A DNA stretch of 64,000 bases from Dryococelus australis (GCA_029891345.1 CM056994.1:142870457-142934456), one strand, 5' to 3'; shown: positions 11,830 through 24,727, numbered from the stretch's first letter. A program made the numbers and translations. The notes: generated by a model from the letters alone, not told the origin.

Positions 11830-13740
11830 GACTATATAATTAATTGTTTAAAAAAACCTATAGTTACCTTAATATCTTGGATTCTATTTCAAATGTGTTC
11901 TTCTTGATTTGAGTGGGAGGATAGTGAGCTCATGGCTAGTATAATACATCACGGTTTGGAAACATAAGGTAATGCGTTGTGGCTTACAAATAGACGAGGT
12001 TTGCGCCCGATCATCATAGCCCTTCCCAGCAGGTGTTGAAAGGTCTGTGAGTCAATGATCTGTATTGAACTAAACAGGTAACCAAATGGAATGTGTAGAT
12101 AATTGGAATAATATGAGATATATGCCTAATGCTGTAACCTTCCGGATAGGCGTCGACGAGGTCACAGAGTGTGCTGCCTGAAGGGAAGTTTCTGGTTCCA
12201 AAATAAATAGGATTTTGTTGTCACCCGGAGAGACGATGAGGCAGCACCTGACCACTACTGCCATCCAAGCAGGTGCCAGAATGTCAGTGTGTGCACCGCT
12301 GGGAGGTAGCTTCCCGGATAGTGAATGAAACGTAGTATGTTGTGATTCGGAAATAGACCAGGCCTCTATTGCCCCATCATTAAAAATCAGGTGATTGCCA
12401 CCCTCCCCCCCCCCCCTACATTTCAATTGTTCTCCACTCTGTCAGCAGAGAAAATATTATCATTGACAGCAGCATATATATATACTTTAGAAATTAAGTA
12501 GGTGGTCAGCATCTACTTCAGTTGCTGGATGAACTGGTTGCTGATGGCCACATGCGGGAGGAAAATAAAACCTCGATGTCAGTCCATCCAATAGGTGGCC
12601 CTAGACAGACACGTTTGCCATCACCAAACCTGTTGCCTGCCTCTCGTCATCTGTGTCACCTTATGGACAATGCCGGTCATTGGGGATTGCATCTTAGGGG
12701 GGGAGGGGAAGGTTATCATGATGCTTGCCACCTCCATATTAAATGCATCTTCTACACACATTCACGCAGATATGTTGTTGACCAAAAAGTGTCAAATTTG
12801 AGCGAACACTACAACAGTGTCACGCAGAATTTAGCACTACATGGTCAAGGCCATGTGATTGCCGTGTTAGAGGCATGCATGTTTCCTTACTTGAAAGAGC
12901 TGAACAGCAATAATTTAAAAAATGGGATACATTTCTCCTAGGACAAAGTGTCAATTGTATTAGGAGGCATGTATGTACTACAGGCAAATATAGTAAAGAC
13001 AAGCAATTGGTTACTGGAATTTCACATTGGTATGCACATACTCACGTAGCGCTACATGTCTTGGGCAAATATTTAAATGAAAAAAGTTTCTCAATAATGT
13101 GTTTTTATGTACATTTTGTTAGTGTATATATTTGTAAATATGTATTTCTTAATAAAACGTGTTTTTTTGAGAGACATTGTTACTATCGGATCTGATTGAA
13201 TATACACATATCTATTTATTATAATTATTTCATGTATGTAAAAAATTATTTACTGTCAACAGTGAATGTTCAAGAAGGAAATGTATCAAAATTAAATAAT
13301 TGTTTACCCTTCAAGCTGTAATATAACATGTATCTATAGGCCATTCTCATTATACTCCAATGTCAGTCACTTTCCAATGTTAATTTTTAATGCCAAAAAA
13401 TTTAAATGCTCTAGTCTATAGCATTATTAGGAGGCTTACCGCTCTGCAAGCTCTGGGTGCTTCAGAAACACTATTATGAAAAATTATAATGTCTAATTTA
13501 CTAGTGTATGGAAATAAATAATTTTATATTATTTCTCATTTAAGTTCATGTAGACTACTCAGTAAAAGAAAGAGATTTTTATATTCTATAATACTTGAAA
13601 TTTATATAAATATTTGAAGTAATTAATTAACAGACTATTGATATGCTGTGCGGATAAAATTGTGAGCAAATATACGAAAAGGCATGGCTCCAGTGCACGG
13701 TACCGACTCAAAAACTGAGGATTAAGAAATAGTCAGTCTC
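11830..13740. other. Unassigned intergenic stretch
   Basis: Contains a C-run at 12401-12416 and two opposed frames of 118 (12070-12426, minus) and 139 (12522-12941, plus) codons. The latter starts LDELVADGHMREENK and has no recognisable domain. From 13.0 to 13.7 kb the DNA is AT-rich and empty. Confidence 0.4.
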
Positions 13741-13744
13741 CAAG

Positions 13745-14340
13745 CTAAAAGTATTTGTTGAGTGTTGGTCGTGCTACAGTTAACTTGAAGGTTGCTTGAG
13801 ATCTCATAAATAATCAAATATTTGGCATATATTATTTTATTACCTCTTGACTAGACATATAAATGTCTATAATACTTTTTCATAGATATTTATCTATAAA
13901 CATAATTTAAACCCGTGCTGACACATGTGTCCTGAGTGACATAATCTACAATGACGGGCCAGTCTACTACCAGAGGCCATTTTTCTCCGGGCAAAGTACC
14001 CAATATGGCGGTAAGTCCACTGGTTAAATGACAGATGTCATTTGTCTCTGGGCAAACAATTGTTAACAGTTGGTCACGCTAGAGCCAACATGGCGACTGT
14101 GTAAGCTGACATAAATAAATTTATCTGGCATGGATTTTTTCACTACCTCTTGAACAGACGTAACAATGCAATGCGTGTATCATTTTTCATGTGTGCATGT
14201 ATATAATTTTAACCTTTGCTGGCACGTATGTCCTGAGTGACATTCCCATTGGCCCACTGCCAGATGCTATTTGTTTTTGAACAATGTGTGTTTAAGTATT
14301 AGTCACGCTTGAGACAACACGGTGGTTGGGTGTGTCCCCA
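13745..14340. repeat. Second imperfect tandem repeat, about 225-310 bp unit
   Basis: GTTGGTCGTGCTACAG (about 13763) is followed by TTTATTACCTCTTGACTAGAC and GTCCTGAGTGACAT (13929). The same series recurs as GTTGGTCACGCTAGAG (14071), TTTTTCACTACCTCTTGAACAGAC and GTCCTGAGTGACAT (14230), then begins again at about 14298 (ATTAGTCACGCTTGAG). The first unit carries an extra internal duplication of about 85 bp (GGGCCAGT...TCTCCGGGCAAA against a second ...GTCTCTGGGCAAA), which explains the unequal periods. It is non-coding. Confidence 0.75.
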
Positions 14341-14344
14341 TAAG

Positions 14345-16540
14345 TTTTCTACCTACCATTTCAAGGTGCGGTGATTCACCGCTCCTCACTTACCCTGCTA
14401 TTTATGTTGTTTTTAATATGCACGTCAATGTAGGTAAGAGTCTTCATATCTTTGTACATTACCCTTAATTACAGCACAGGGCGGAGACTATACCTCTTAG
14501 CATACGATGGCAGAAGAGCTGCACCAGTATTATGATGATGGCTGCCTGTAAACAAAAACGGTTAACTATATACACAAGATAATGTACGAAAACAATATGG
14601 AAAATATAAACAATATGGCTGATAAAAACCAGATATATTCACAAAGGCCAAGGTCGTTAAATATGTCAGACCTAATGTCAGAGGTTAATGTCAATGTCAT
14701 TTAATATGTATTGATCATTCAAAATAGCGGATCTAAGATGACAGCCCACTAGTCCACAAACACATCCCATTTCTGTCCTAACATTATTCATAACTACTGA
14801 TACTGAATATTTTTATTGCTTTTCAATTCCCGCTAAGTGCGTATATTTATTTATTTCTTGTTTTGGGAACTAAATCACCTGCATAACGAAAAAAAAATCT
14901 TCTATGAGTCTACTTCGCACATGGGAAATACACTAAAAAGTTACCAGTATAATTACATTATGTTCCGTGGTTTAACAAAAAGTTCCGTAATATTTACGGA
15001 TAGTCAGTTACTGCGCAAAGAGTGTGTCTATAATTTTATAAGGAAATTCTGGATGATTTTTGCTAGTATTTTCCGTATATTTGTGGAAAATCTTTTAAAA
15101 CAGTGTGTTCCAAACTCCAGGCACAGTCACCAGGCGACGGGCTATAAATAACCATTGTAGATTAAATAGTTTTTAATTTGGGAGTACCCATCCATCCATG
15201 TTTCATAAGCGCGAATTAAGATTTGTTGTATATTTAACTTGTATATGACGTAACATTTTTTATTTGTCCTTGCAAGAGTGGCATAGCAAATTCAGTTTTG
15301 TGTCGCTGTGTAACGCACACACAAAATGCATAATACAGGGGTCAGGAAATTCGCATATATGGACTGAACCACATGAATCTGTGATAAAAAGTAGGTAGAA
15401 CATATTATTTGGTAAAAAAAGCTTAAGGCTTAAGTTTACGAGGAAAACGATATTATATTAAATAAAATTATATTATTTCACGTAAAACACCGCATACACT
15501 ACCAGCATACAATAAGTAGGAGCATCATAACAGGTGTTCGAAGTTTGCTCTGCTTATAGCAAAGCAGTTTCCACATATTGGGTGCATGCAGCATGCCATG
15601 TGCCAGTAAACACATCATGTGAACTCCATGGCTTATTTAGAACTACTGAGTTCGGCTCGTTCCTTTACCGTATGCCTAACGACATACACATTATTTGGAG
15701 CTTTGTCACATCACCTCAACTTTATTTAGTTGGAATACCACATGTTTTCTACAGTGGTTTTCGGATATTTCATGCCATTTTTCTCGTAAACGAAGGGTCT
15801 TATGCATTTTACCAAAGAGTATTCTCTACTTATTTTTGATCATAGATTCGTATGGTGGAGTCCATATATGCGAATTACTTGACACTAGTAGAACCGCTCT
15901 CATGTGCCTTGCACCAGACCGTTGATATTATAAAAGTGACCGTGAGTGAGCTTCCTAAAGGCAATGTTACACGGTGCCAGATTCCGTAAAACGCAAGGTC
16001 TGCATTAGCAGCTGTAATACCGGCTAGAACACCTTCTGTTATGGCATTTGTCACCTTGTACGCCAGATTTCATACCGTATTCTGTAATCGGACTTGTCCT
16101 AATTTCCAAGTTCCATACCGGTTTTTGTACCCGGTCAATCATAATGCAGTTTGAGAAAGTAGGGCCCTGCTCGCGGCCAATACTCTGATAAAAGAGTTGG
16201 TGAAGGAAACGCTAAGAATGCTTCCAAATTGACTACATGTCCAGGAAGTTAAAACTCATTCAAATTAGTTAAAGATAATAAACAGACAAATAATATCGAA
16301 ATCGAAAGCTTTTAGTTACTATTGGGAAGACCATAAAACGTTTAAAACTTTACCTAGGTAACGAAAAACTAATACGAGCGATTTTCCAAATCGTAGCTCA
16401 TAAATCGCGCGGCAGTAAATGCCTCAAGTACTAATAAAGATATTTTTAGTAGAATTTTCAACACTTTACAAAATTTATATGTGTGTGTGCGCACGTGTGG
16501 AATTTTTAGAGCATAATTTTAGTTTCGGAAGCGGCTTATA
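14345..16540. other. Gene-free intergenic stretch
   Basis: Small frames only (up to about 104 codons), none with a recognisable family. No clear repeat. Confidence 0.4.
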
Positions 16541-17060
16541 ATTTTTTTCTACGCGGAAGCTGAGTTTATCACGACTTCTCGCAGAGAGGTGAAACTGATG
16601 ATGCGGAAGAAGGCGAGTGTCTCAGTTTATTTTCGTAACACGGAAAGTACCGAGACGGGAGCTGTGAGGAAACGTAAGCAGGACTAAAATAGTCAAATAA
16701 ATGGGCGAACGGTGCTCGAGAGGGTAAATACAGCGTTCGAGATAGAATCCCACTGTCTAGACACACAAGTTCGCAAACCCCTCCGCCCCTAGCTGCAGTG
16801 TCTAAGCGCAGAGCATGTCTCCCAGATCTGGCGCTGGAGAGAAATGGCCTCACCCCCACACCACTTGCGTTCCACCACTCCTTTACCGTGTAGCACCCCC
16901 GGGGAAAATGTCTGATAAATATGCATACGAAGAGAATTCGCAGTCCGTTGACTATGTTTGGGATCTCTTCCGCCCGAACGAGCCCATTCTACGTTATATA
17001 TCTCTCGTTTAAAACAAGGCGTCGAGCATATTTAGGGTTTTGAAAGAGAGCGTGAGTTGC
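16540..17060. other. GC-richer island of unknown role
   Basis: Base composition rises sharply compared with flanking AT-rich DNA and both strands have frames of 65-96 codons. None resembles a known protein. It could be an unrecognised exon, a CpG-richer regulatory segment or a fragment of a transposon. Confidence 0.3.
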
Positions 17061-17064
17061 TCAA

Positions 17065-18090
17065 AGAGAGGCAACGTTACTGGAGCTAAGAGAATAAAGT
17101 CACTATCAAGGTTTATTTTAACATGTGGACATTTCAGCCTCTTCTAAATTTTTGACAGGGATAAGAAAACTAAGATTTATTTTACTGGCATAGATTTAAC
17201 AGATTTTAAGGATTTATAAAATATAAGAGAGATAACCAAAATGGTAATTGTATTTTGAATTTAACCATTCATTTCTAGCATGTAAGTTTAATAGAATAAA
17301 TATAGTTTTAAAATTTTATCTATTTTCTATTTTGCGATTAATACAAATGTTTTCCTGTAAATCAAAGCTAGGATAATCATAGAATAATCTTATCGAATTG
17401 CATTTTTATTTATATGTTTATATATTTTTCAAATCTGTTAAAATCATTTTGTCTCTATCGAATAGAAGAATGGACAAATGTATAGATGTGTCATAATATT
17501 AATTATAGCTTACATGAAATAATAAGCCTTCTTTTAATGTGAATACTGAAAACATTTGTTCATTTAAAGCTGAAAACATTTTTTTTCTTCTCAAATTATG
17601 AGAAGAGTAAACCACTACAATAAGATACATTTGCTCTTTCAGAAAACTACAATGAATCCTTCTGTGAAATAGTAGTTTTTTTCTGCCAATGAATGCTGGA
17701 ACACATGTCTAAAGGAAAATTAAATTTGCAGAAAAACGTTTAACTCCATTTTCTCCAGTAACATTAATAAATGATTGGGGAAATTTTATATATAAAATAA
17801 TATCTGATTATTGCCAACTGAAACTTCTTACATATCCTTGGCAACCACCTGAAAACTACACATTCCCATATCATGCTCACACTAAACAAATGTAAACATT
17901 TCGGTGAATTTTCATTGAACAAATCAGCCAAATTATGACTTGCTTGTATTTTATCATTCTCATCATGGTCTTTATTGTAAATATTGTCCTTGGTTCACCA
18001 AAAAAAAAAAAACCTGGAAGGAAGCCATATATCTCAAAATTGGCAACATTTAGTAGTTATACCTCCCACGACCTTTTTAAAACTCACAGA
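17065..18090. other. AT-rich gene-free stretch
   Basis: Nothing recognised apart from a run of about 13 A at 18000-18012. Confidence 0.4.
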
Positions 18091-18094
18091 AAAA

Positions 18095-18420
18095 ACTGGT
18101 GACACAGCACAATCTTTCACAAAGAGGCAGTTCTATTGGGCAGGTAATTTATGAAGACACATACAAAGACATATTTCGAAATAATTAACAGAGCTAATTA
18201 GCAGCACTTCAAAAAATTGCAAAAAAATCGAGCAAGAATAAAACCTATAATAAAATCAGTTATTTTACTTGCACGCCCAATCATTCTCTCCCGTGGTCTC
18301 AGGGATGATGGTGCTCTACATACAGTATGTGACCTATTAATGCAAACTCCAGGGACCTGTTACGCTTCAGTGATTCTAGCACTGATATTGACCTTCAAAC
18401 ATACTTGACAAATTCATCCT
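18095..18420 (+). pseudogene. hAT-like transposase fragment (DUF4371 / TTF-type)
   Basis: Conceptual translation gives phrases in the order typical of DUF4371 proteins of hAT-related elements: FHKEAVLLGR near 18110, an EIINRAN segment near 18180, then NRARIKPIIKSVILLAR and LSRGLRDDGAL at 18220-18320. In the family the last motif is usually an RGHRDDG box. A stop and a gap separate the first two phrases. The catalytic DDE region and HATC dimerisation domain are not recognisable downstream. A frame at 19220-19411 (ISALQCQTEREEMN) might be a distant continuation, but that is speculative. Confidence 0.55.
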
Positions 18421-18424
18421 GTAG

Positions 18425-19735
18425 ATCACTTGACATCACTATAACAACTCAAAACGAAAAATTTAAGTGTTGAGTTTTTATATGAGGTTTGTACTCGATG
18501 ACATTTGAGAAGGCAACACACATATACCACAAATCACAGGTCAGTCTCATTCTATATATGTTCGTGAAAACAAACTCAGAAAAAAAATTAATTTCATTCA
18601 TTGATTCTTTTGATAAACTTATGGCCAATGGTAAAATTTGGAAAACGACCAGAATTCTCGATTATATGAAAGACAAGTAAAATTGTTCTCCGAAAACTAA
18701 AACGTTTATTTGGGCCTCTAGAGCGGTATGTTGATACAGGTACAGACAGTTATTCTGTAATGATGTCTGAAATCAAAGGAGCTGTTACATATGCTCAAAA
18801 GTAAATTAAATATGCTCGATAGAATCCATGTTATACTCATTCTCTTAATAATGCTCTGTTAAAGTCCTAAAATGTGTAATAATCAGTAATAAATATGATT
18901 GGTGTAATAGTGTTTTTACAGCATCGGCAAAAATATATATTATTGTAGTTCAAAAAGTTGGAGGCAAGTTGGGAAACCAGGTGGAAAGTGTGTCATAATG
19001 GGGTGATACAGTTCACATCAGAATTATCAAATATTTTGAATGCTCTGGAAGATACGTCTTGTTGAAATGACCTGATAAATACTGTTTAAACATCCGCGCT
19101 TCTAACATCCATACGTTAGTTATTAGTATCTGTGTTCTGTAATTATGATGTGTTGTGCATTTTCCTAGTTTTAAGAAAACAACTGCGGAAAGTACCTGAG
19201 CTAGAAGGTCGCGTTCGACTTGGTTCTGGATAAAATATCTGCATTACAATGCCAGACAGAAAGAGAGGAGATGAATATTTCACACAGCCATTTAATGACA
19301 GTCAGTGAATTTGCTCAAGAAACTGATGTAGATCTGAATTCGCCAAAAGATATAATTATCGAACCCAAAGGTAAAACTACGGAATGTGAAATGAGACTCA
19401 TGAAGACTTAATTAAATTATTTTATAAAATGATTGCGGCATTCAATGAGAAGTTATTATTAAATGAACCGTGTCCTTCAGAACATTAACAGTGTGCATTC
19501 CTGCATTGAAAAACTGAGAGAATAATTTCGTGACTTGTTTCAGTGGGGCAAGAAGATAATAATATATTGAAGGGTCAATATGCAACGTGGAGAATCATAT
19601 AGTAGATACTACTCAACACACCGCCGCCAGTTAAAACGTGGTGCCTTTCGAATATGAAAGAAGAAAGGATAACGGCTCGTGCTTCTTTGCTTGTTCACTC
19701 ACAATATTGTTTACACTGATGCTTTAATAGAATGA
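18425..19735. other. Unassigned stretch between transposon remnants
   Basis: Short frames only (two of 63 codons), with no confident domain. Confidence 0.3.
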
Positions 19736-19738
19736 TTT

Positions 19739-21150
19739 ATGTCAGGTAACCAAGCGCTGAGTTGGGAGCTTAACCACCCACAGCAGCTGGGTAATCTTGG
19801 TCGCTGGGTATTACGTCTATCCAATTTCAGGTTTAAGGTTCACCACGTTAGGGGCGTCGCGAACCAGGTCGCGGATGCTCTCTCGCGAATGTTTGATCCT
19901 GACGAATTTGAAGTAGTAGAACTTGCGTCGTCCCAAACCACTTTAGCAATATTATAGGGGTTCCAGAATTTTTTTTTTTAATTTCATCAAGCTCAAAATA
20001 AACGATGCCTTTTGTTCTCAGTTAGTAGATGATTTGAAAAAAGGAGCAAACATTCAATATGTCCTTGATAAAGGAGTGCTGTATTTTACTGGTAATAATT
20101 GTAGGAGCAAAAACATTTTAGTTCCGGATACCTTGAGACCTATTATACTTAGCTATTTCCACGACTCAGTTTTTGGTGCACATCTTGGGATGAATAAAAC
20201 CTTATTCAAACTTCATTAAATTTCGCCTGGCTGACCCTTCGGGCAGATGTTGTGGCCTATGTTAGCAATTATGATTCTTGCCAGAACAGTAAATATGGTC
20301 AAGGATTAACTGTTGGACAACCAGTATTTCAGATTCCACTTGCTCTTTGGACTAGTGTTCACCTGGATGTGTTTGGTCCATTATAAGGGCTAAAAATCGA
20401 AATGTTTGTATTCTAATTGTGCATGACACCTTTACGAAATTTGTTATTTTGATACTTTTAAGAAACTTGAAAGCTTCTTCCAAAATAAGGGTAATGTGGA
20501 AAATTTTCAGTGCTCCCGTGGAAATAATTACAGATAGTTACTTCCAAGTTGTTAAAAACATTTTCTTCAGATGGGCAATTAAGCACATTAGATCTAGTCC
20601 CTACTATCCACGAGGTAATCAGGTCGAGCGATTTAATAAGAAACTAAAAGACTGCTTGACAATATTTTAACATCAGGATCATTCTGAATGGGATCGCGAT
20701 CTAGACTTCATTAACATAGGGTTTAATTGTGAATTACATGATTCTACAGGATGACCTACTTCCCTGCCCTTCTTCGATCGTCCCCAAACCCTTCATTTGT
20801 TGAACATTTGGAACCTGCCTCCATTGCCTCAAACCCTTAGTGGCATGGACCAAGACCGTTTGCTGGGGGAGGTTGCTCAGAGATTGAGTTCGGCTAAACA
20901 GCAGGTCATGGTCAAGTTAACACGTAATCGGGGTAGCATTAAACTTCGTGTTGTTCACACAGTTTTATGTCGCAATTCTGAACTGGCAGATCTGTCTCAA
21001 GATGTTACTAGGAAATTTATCCGGAAAAATCGTGGTCAGTTTCGGATTGAAAAGTTTATTGCACCAAACACCTTCCAATTAGTTTATTTAAAATATGGTA
21101 GAGTTTAAAGGAAGGCTCATGTTAGTCACATAAAACAATTCTTCGTTCGA
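19739..21150 (+). pseudogene. Ty3/gypsy RNase H end and integrase remnant
   Basis: Integrase inserts element DNA into the host genome. The frame at 19739-19957 covers the RNase H C-terminus (NQALSWELNHPQQLG, then FKVHHVRGVANQVADALSR). At 20034-20219 comes the H2C2 zinc region (DTLRPIILSYFHDSVFGAHL), continuing as CQNSKYG near 20280. Acidic integrase positions can be matched at about 20360 (HLDVFGP), 20530 (EIITDSYFQV) and 20620 (NQVERFNKKL). The frame at 20797-21108 is a linker plus a chromodomain-proximal tail (DLSQDVTRKFIRKNRGQFRIEKFI), ending about 21150. Frameshifts and stops break the frame at least four times. It starts at almost the same RNase H motif where the 11.8 kb copy stops. Confidence 0.85.
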
Positions 21151-21154
21151 AGTT

Positions 21155-22425
21155 AACTTGTACCTTTTTATATTGTTTACTTTTTGTATGGCCATCTGGC
21201 AATATGTTATTGGCCTACCTGGTGATCCTTCCCCTTGATTCCTTCCTAATCCTGTTTTTTTTTTTCATGCAAACCTTAATCCTCCCTGCCGCCAAGTTAA
21301 GATGAATCGAGCGAGCACTGGCCATGAAGATGGAACTACAGTGTTTTTGGCGAACCTTGGTTGGACTTCTCTGTTCGCTGCTCCTGACTCTCAACGATTG
21401 GACTGTTAAACTCTGGAAAGTATTTTTCCCCACGAAGATTCCACATCGGACTGTTGGGTGCTCTTGCCTGACTATTGTTCCCGGTGACATTAGTCGATGT
21501 GTTTGAAGATATTGATGTGTGATGTATCATATGTACTTACCATCCCTTGGGACCTTCTTATGTGATCTAACTATCATCTTCAGTGACTGTTCGTTCTACA
21601 TATTTGTTAATCTGATTGTTGAACTAAGGAAAGGATCAAAAGAAGATATTGTGTCAGTGGCGCAGTCGCCGACATCCCAAAGTGATAATTACTCTGCCTA
21701 AACGGCAAGCTCTTCGGCCAACTTGATCCCCTCCCTAGTTCTCCTCTTGATGTCCTCCTGCCTTTACCACTCCTACCCCATCATGTTAGATTCCTGCGCA
21801 CATCCCCACTCCACCTTCTTCGATCTCTCGTATTAGTGCAGTGTGGTTCGGCGGCGAGCGTCTTGGACGATCATGAAAACGTCAATCGGGTCACTTCGGC
21901 TATGAAGGTGTGGGCAAATAGCTGAAAAATTCTTTTATTTTCTCGTCAGTGAATTTTCTTTTTTAAGGTATTTAGAAACGAGGCACCATGAACTACTCTA
22001 CGAATGTGATGAGTCTCGGCATCATGCAGGAACAAACAATTTAATAATGCTATTTTGTGAGAATAACCTTTAGCCGATGCTCTAGTAAACCTGACTGATT
22101 TTTGCCAATCCTTCTTCTTGTTCAAAGTTGTGGATTATTAACTTCAATACTTAGGCTTAGTGTTATAGTAAATTTTGTCGTGATAAATATTAGCCTGTTT
22201 GATACACTATTGCTTCACCTTTTCCCATTTGATTGCCGCAACTAACGCTCATTGTCTGTCCACTCGGTTAAAAGGCAGGGAAAAAGTATTTGCTCTACAT
22301 TTTTAAATGGTTGACGTATTTTTCTTTGTTCTATTCCAAAAGATGATTATTTTACTATGAAATATGTTTTACTCAGGGCACGAGTGGCTTTGATAGGACT
22401 TTTGTCTCCTACTCGCACCTGGGTC
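21155..22425 (+). other. Gypsy 3' flank and unassigned sequence
   Basis: A 3' LTR might be expected here, but I could not define one. TGGCGCAGTCGCCGACATCC at 21658-21677 resembles a tRNA-Ser-type primer binding site, which would normally follow a 5' LTR. The remainder has no recognised content. A recognisable poly-pyrimidine and Alu-like SINE structure is absent. Confidence 0.3.
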
Positions 22426-22547
22426 GATCATTGGACCACCATATTTGTAGCCAGTATGAAGCCCTATTGTTTCTCACTTTGGTCGACTGCCATCTTGGTA
22501 AATAGTATATCATTTTTTCATGCTCTTGCATTCTGAGGGTTTTCTCC

Positions 22548-22695
22548 GATTGCTCCCATTTTTTCTGTTTTGCATTCTTTATTTATTCTTTTCTCTTAAT
22601 TCCTTTCCTTTCCTCATTCTTTCTCTCAATTCCTTTCCTTCTCCCTTATTCGCATCTTTCTCTCTTTTTCTTTCCTTTTTCTCTCATCTTTGTTA
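22548..22695. repeat. Polypyrimidine tract in left arm
   Basis: About 145 bp of almost pure C and T on the plus strand, dominated by TTTC and CCTTT words. It is the counterpart of the purine tract at 41560-41720. Frames running through it are Ser/Phe/Leu-rich artefacts. Confidence 0.8.
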
Positions 22696-22869
22696 CTTGA
22701 GGCCGCCATATTTCTTTGCATTTACATAGAAGCCGCCATATTAGTTTTTCGTTTGTAATTTGTTTAACCCCATTAGTACTGGTTTTGGCCACTAGGAGCA
22801 CCGCCATATTGGTTCTGGAATTGGCCACTAGGGGTGCTGCTTTTTATAAAACTTAAAATACCATCTGAA

Positions 22870-22939
22870 ATAGAGCAGCATCGAACTGCCCGAACTTGGG
22901 TCGCCAGACTTAAGCCTTAGACAATTCGGCTATTGCGAC
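22870..22939 (-). repeat. tRNA-like segment in left arm
   Basis: On the minus strand GTCGCAATAGCCGA begins a tRNA Leu/Ser-like sequence. A box-A-like TAGCCGAATTGTCTAAGGC is followed about 40 nt later by a box-B-like CAGTTCGATGCTG. No paired acceptor stem is obvious, so it is not a functional tRNA. It may be a Pol III promoter or the head of a SINE captured before the arms were duplicated. The copy in the right arm is on the opposite strand, so both point toward the outer ends. Confidence 0.5.
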
Positions 22940-22979
22940 TTGTGCTGGAAGAAGAGTATATAAGTAAAATATATCTTGT

Positions 22980-23545
22980 AGCAGAATAAATAATATCTAG
23001 AATCTAATTTAAGACATAACATTTTAATTTTTTACTGTATAATTTGTATTTCTGATATAAATGTTAAGTATTTTTGTCTCTATTTTTTATTGTATTATTT
23101 ATTTTTAATTTTTTTATTATTTTGGTTGAACTACAAAACTATTATTTAGATTTATCTTATATAATTTTTTGAGTATTCACTTTTTATTATATTATATTTA
23201 ACAATTAATTTTTAATTATTTTGGTTTAACTTAAGTATACATTATTTAGGTTTAACATATATAATGTTTTAAGTATTCATTTTTTTATTATATTGTTTTT
23301 AATTTATTATTTTTTATTAATTTGGTTTAACTTACATATATATTATTAAGATTTTAATTATATAATTTTTTTTTAAGTATCTTAAATACTTTTTATTATT
23401 TTCAATCAATAATTGTGTACTATATTATTTTTAATTTGGCTTTTTTAATATTGGTCTAACTAACAATTTAACTTATAATAAACTTTTATTTTTAAGTTTT
23501 TATTATGTACTTTTATTAAATTTTAAAAAGTATTTAGTGAGGAGT
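22980..23545. repeat. Extremely AT-rich segment of left arm
   Basis: Almost entirely TTTTTATTAT-type words with a recurrent TTGGTTTAACTTA phrase spaced by about 100 bp (23122, 23220, 23322). Its counterpart is 40.74-41.16 kb. Low duplex stability is notable for an element with a DNA polymerase, but no origin can be demonstrated. Confidence 0.6.
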
Positions 23546-24708
23546 GTAAGAATTCGTATTTGTCAGGCAGAAAAGAATATATCATCCGAATATATTATTA
23601 CGTGAATATGCCATCAGAATATATGAGTACGTGACCATGTCATTTTGGATTTTATATAAAAGTGTATAAAAACAGTTTTAGTAAAATATATGGCATGTGT
23701 TATATATTAAGAACAGTGGGTATTCACATTTTTACGATTATTATTTATACATAGTATTTTATTTTAATATGCCAGACTTAAGTATGTAGTGACTTCTACG
23801 ATGAACTTAAAAAACCTATATTTCTTACTCCTATGTAATATAACTCTTGTAAATTATTTTTACAACTGACCATCCCATAATCAAAATGTTCAGTACCCAC
23901 TTCCCTTTGCCCAAGATAACCTTACCTTACATTACTTAACCTAAGATAAATTAACCCACTCATTTTATAAGAACTCTGAATATATATTTTTTATTTCTCT
24001 CGACATTCAACCGTCATACTCTAGTCATCGCCAGACCGCTCTTCTTCTCCCCTCCTAAGAGTTTTACTTAATAACCATATCGTTTTGTACTGAGTACCAA
24101 AACAGATATAGTACTTTTCACCACGACACTAGCTAGCCTCATTCATGCTATTAACAATACAGTTCCATATCGACCACCGTACCTCAGACTTACTGATACA
24201 TAATAACAGTCAACTATATTGAATACCATTTTGGGCCAATTAACTTTGCCATTTACACATATAAACAAGCCATACCAGCTGACCAACAAATTAGATGTTC
24301 TATCGATGCTATCATAAGATCAAACCTATTATTTTTTTAATTCCCATCAAAACACCCCGCTCATACTAACTGACCATACCAACTAAGCATTCTGCCCCTC
24401 TCATACTAACAAAACATACAATTAAACCAGTGTCGCCACACCATCTATGCTATAATTTTTTACATACTGTCATAATAACCGAACATGTGATTAGGTCATA
24501 CCAATCAACCATTCAGCAAACAAACTGTCCAACCAATTCATACTTGTATGTGTTCAACCACACGTCAGGTCTTTGAATATATTTTATTTCCTTCGACATC
24601 CACTTAATATAACCACCAGCACATTTAGCCATGTACATTAGAACTTGGAATGATTTTTAACTTAGTCACACCCATTCTACCCCATGTCAGGACTATTGAA
24701 AGACATGT

Positions 24709-24722
24709 TAACCTAACCTAAC
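24709..24722 (-). repeat. Short TTAGG telomere-type run, left arm
   Basis: TAACCTAACCTAAC on the plus strand is about 2.5 units of the arthropod telomeric TTAGG repeat read on the minus strand. It matches the longer run at 39523-39540. Confidence 0.7.
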
Positions 24723-24727
24723 ATATC

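Noticed and set aside
12070-12941. Opposed frames of 118 and 139 codons
   Set aside because: No domain, no splice or promoter context and no biased codon use that I can see; likely chance frames in GC-richer DNA.
19220-19411. Continuation of the hAT-like transposase
   Set aside because: One short phrase is vaguely similar, but order and motifs are not convincing.
22870-22939. Functional tRNA genes in the arms and at 63.0 kb
   Set aside because: Boxes A and B are partly recognisable but acceptor and anticodon stems do not pair, so only tRNA-like sequence is claimed.
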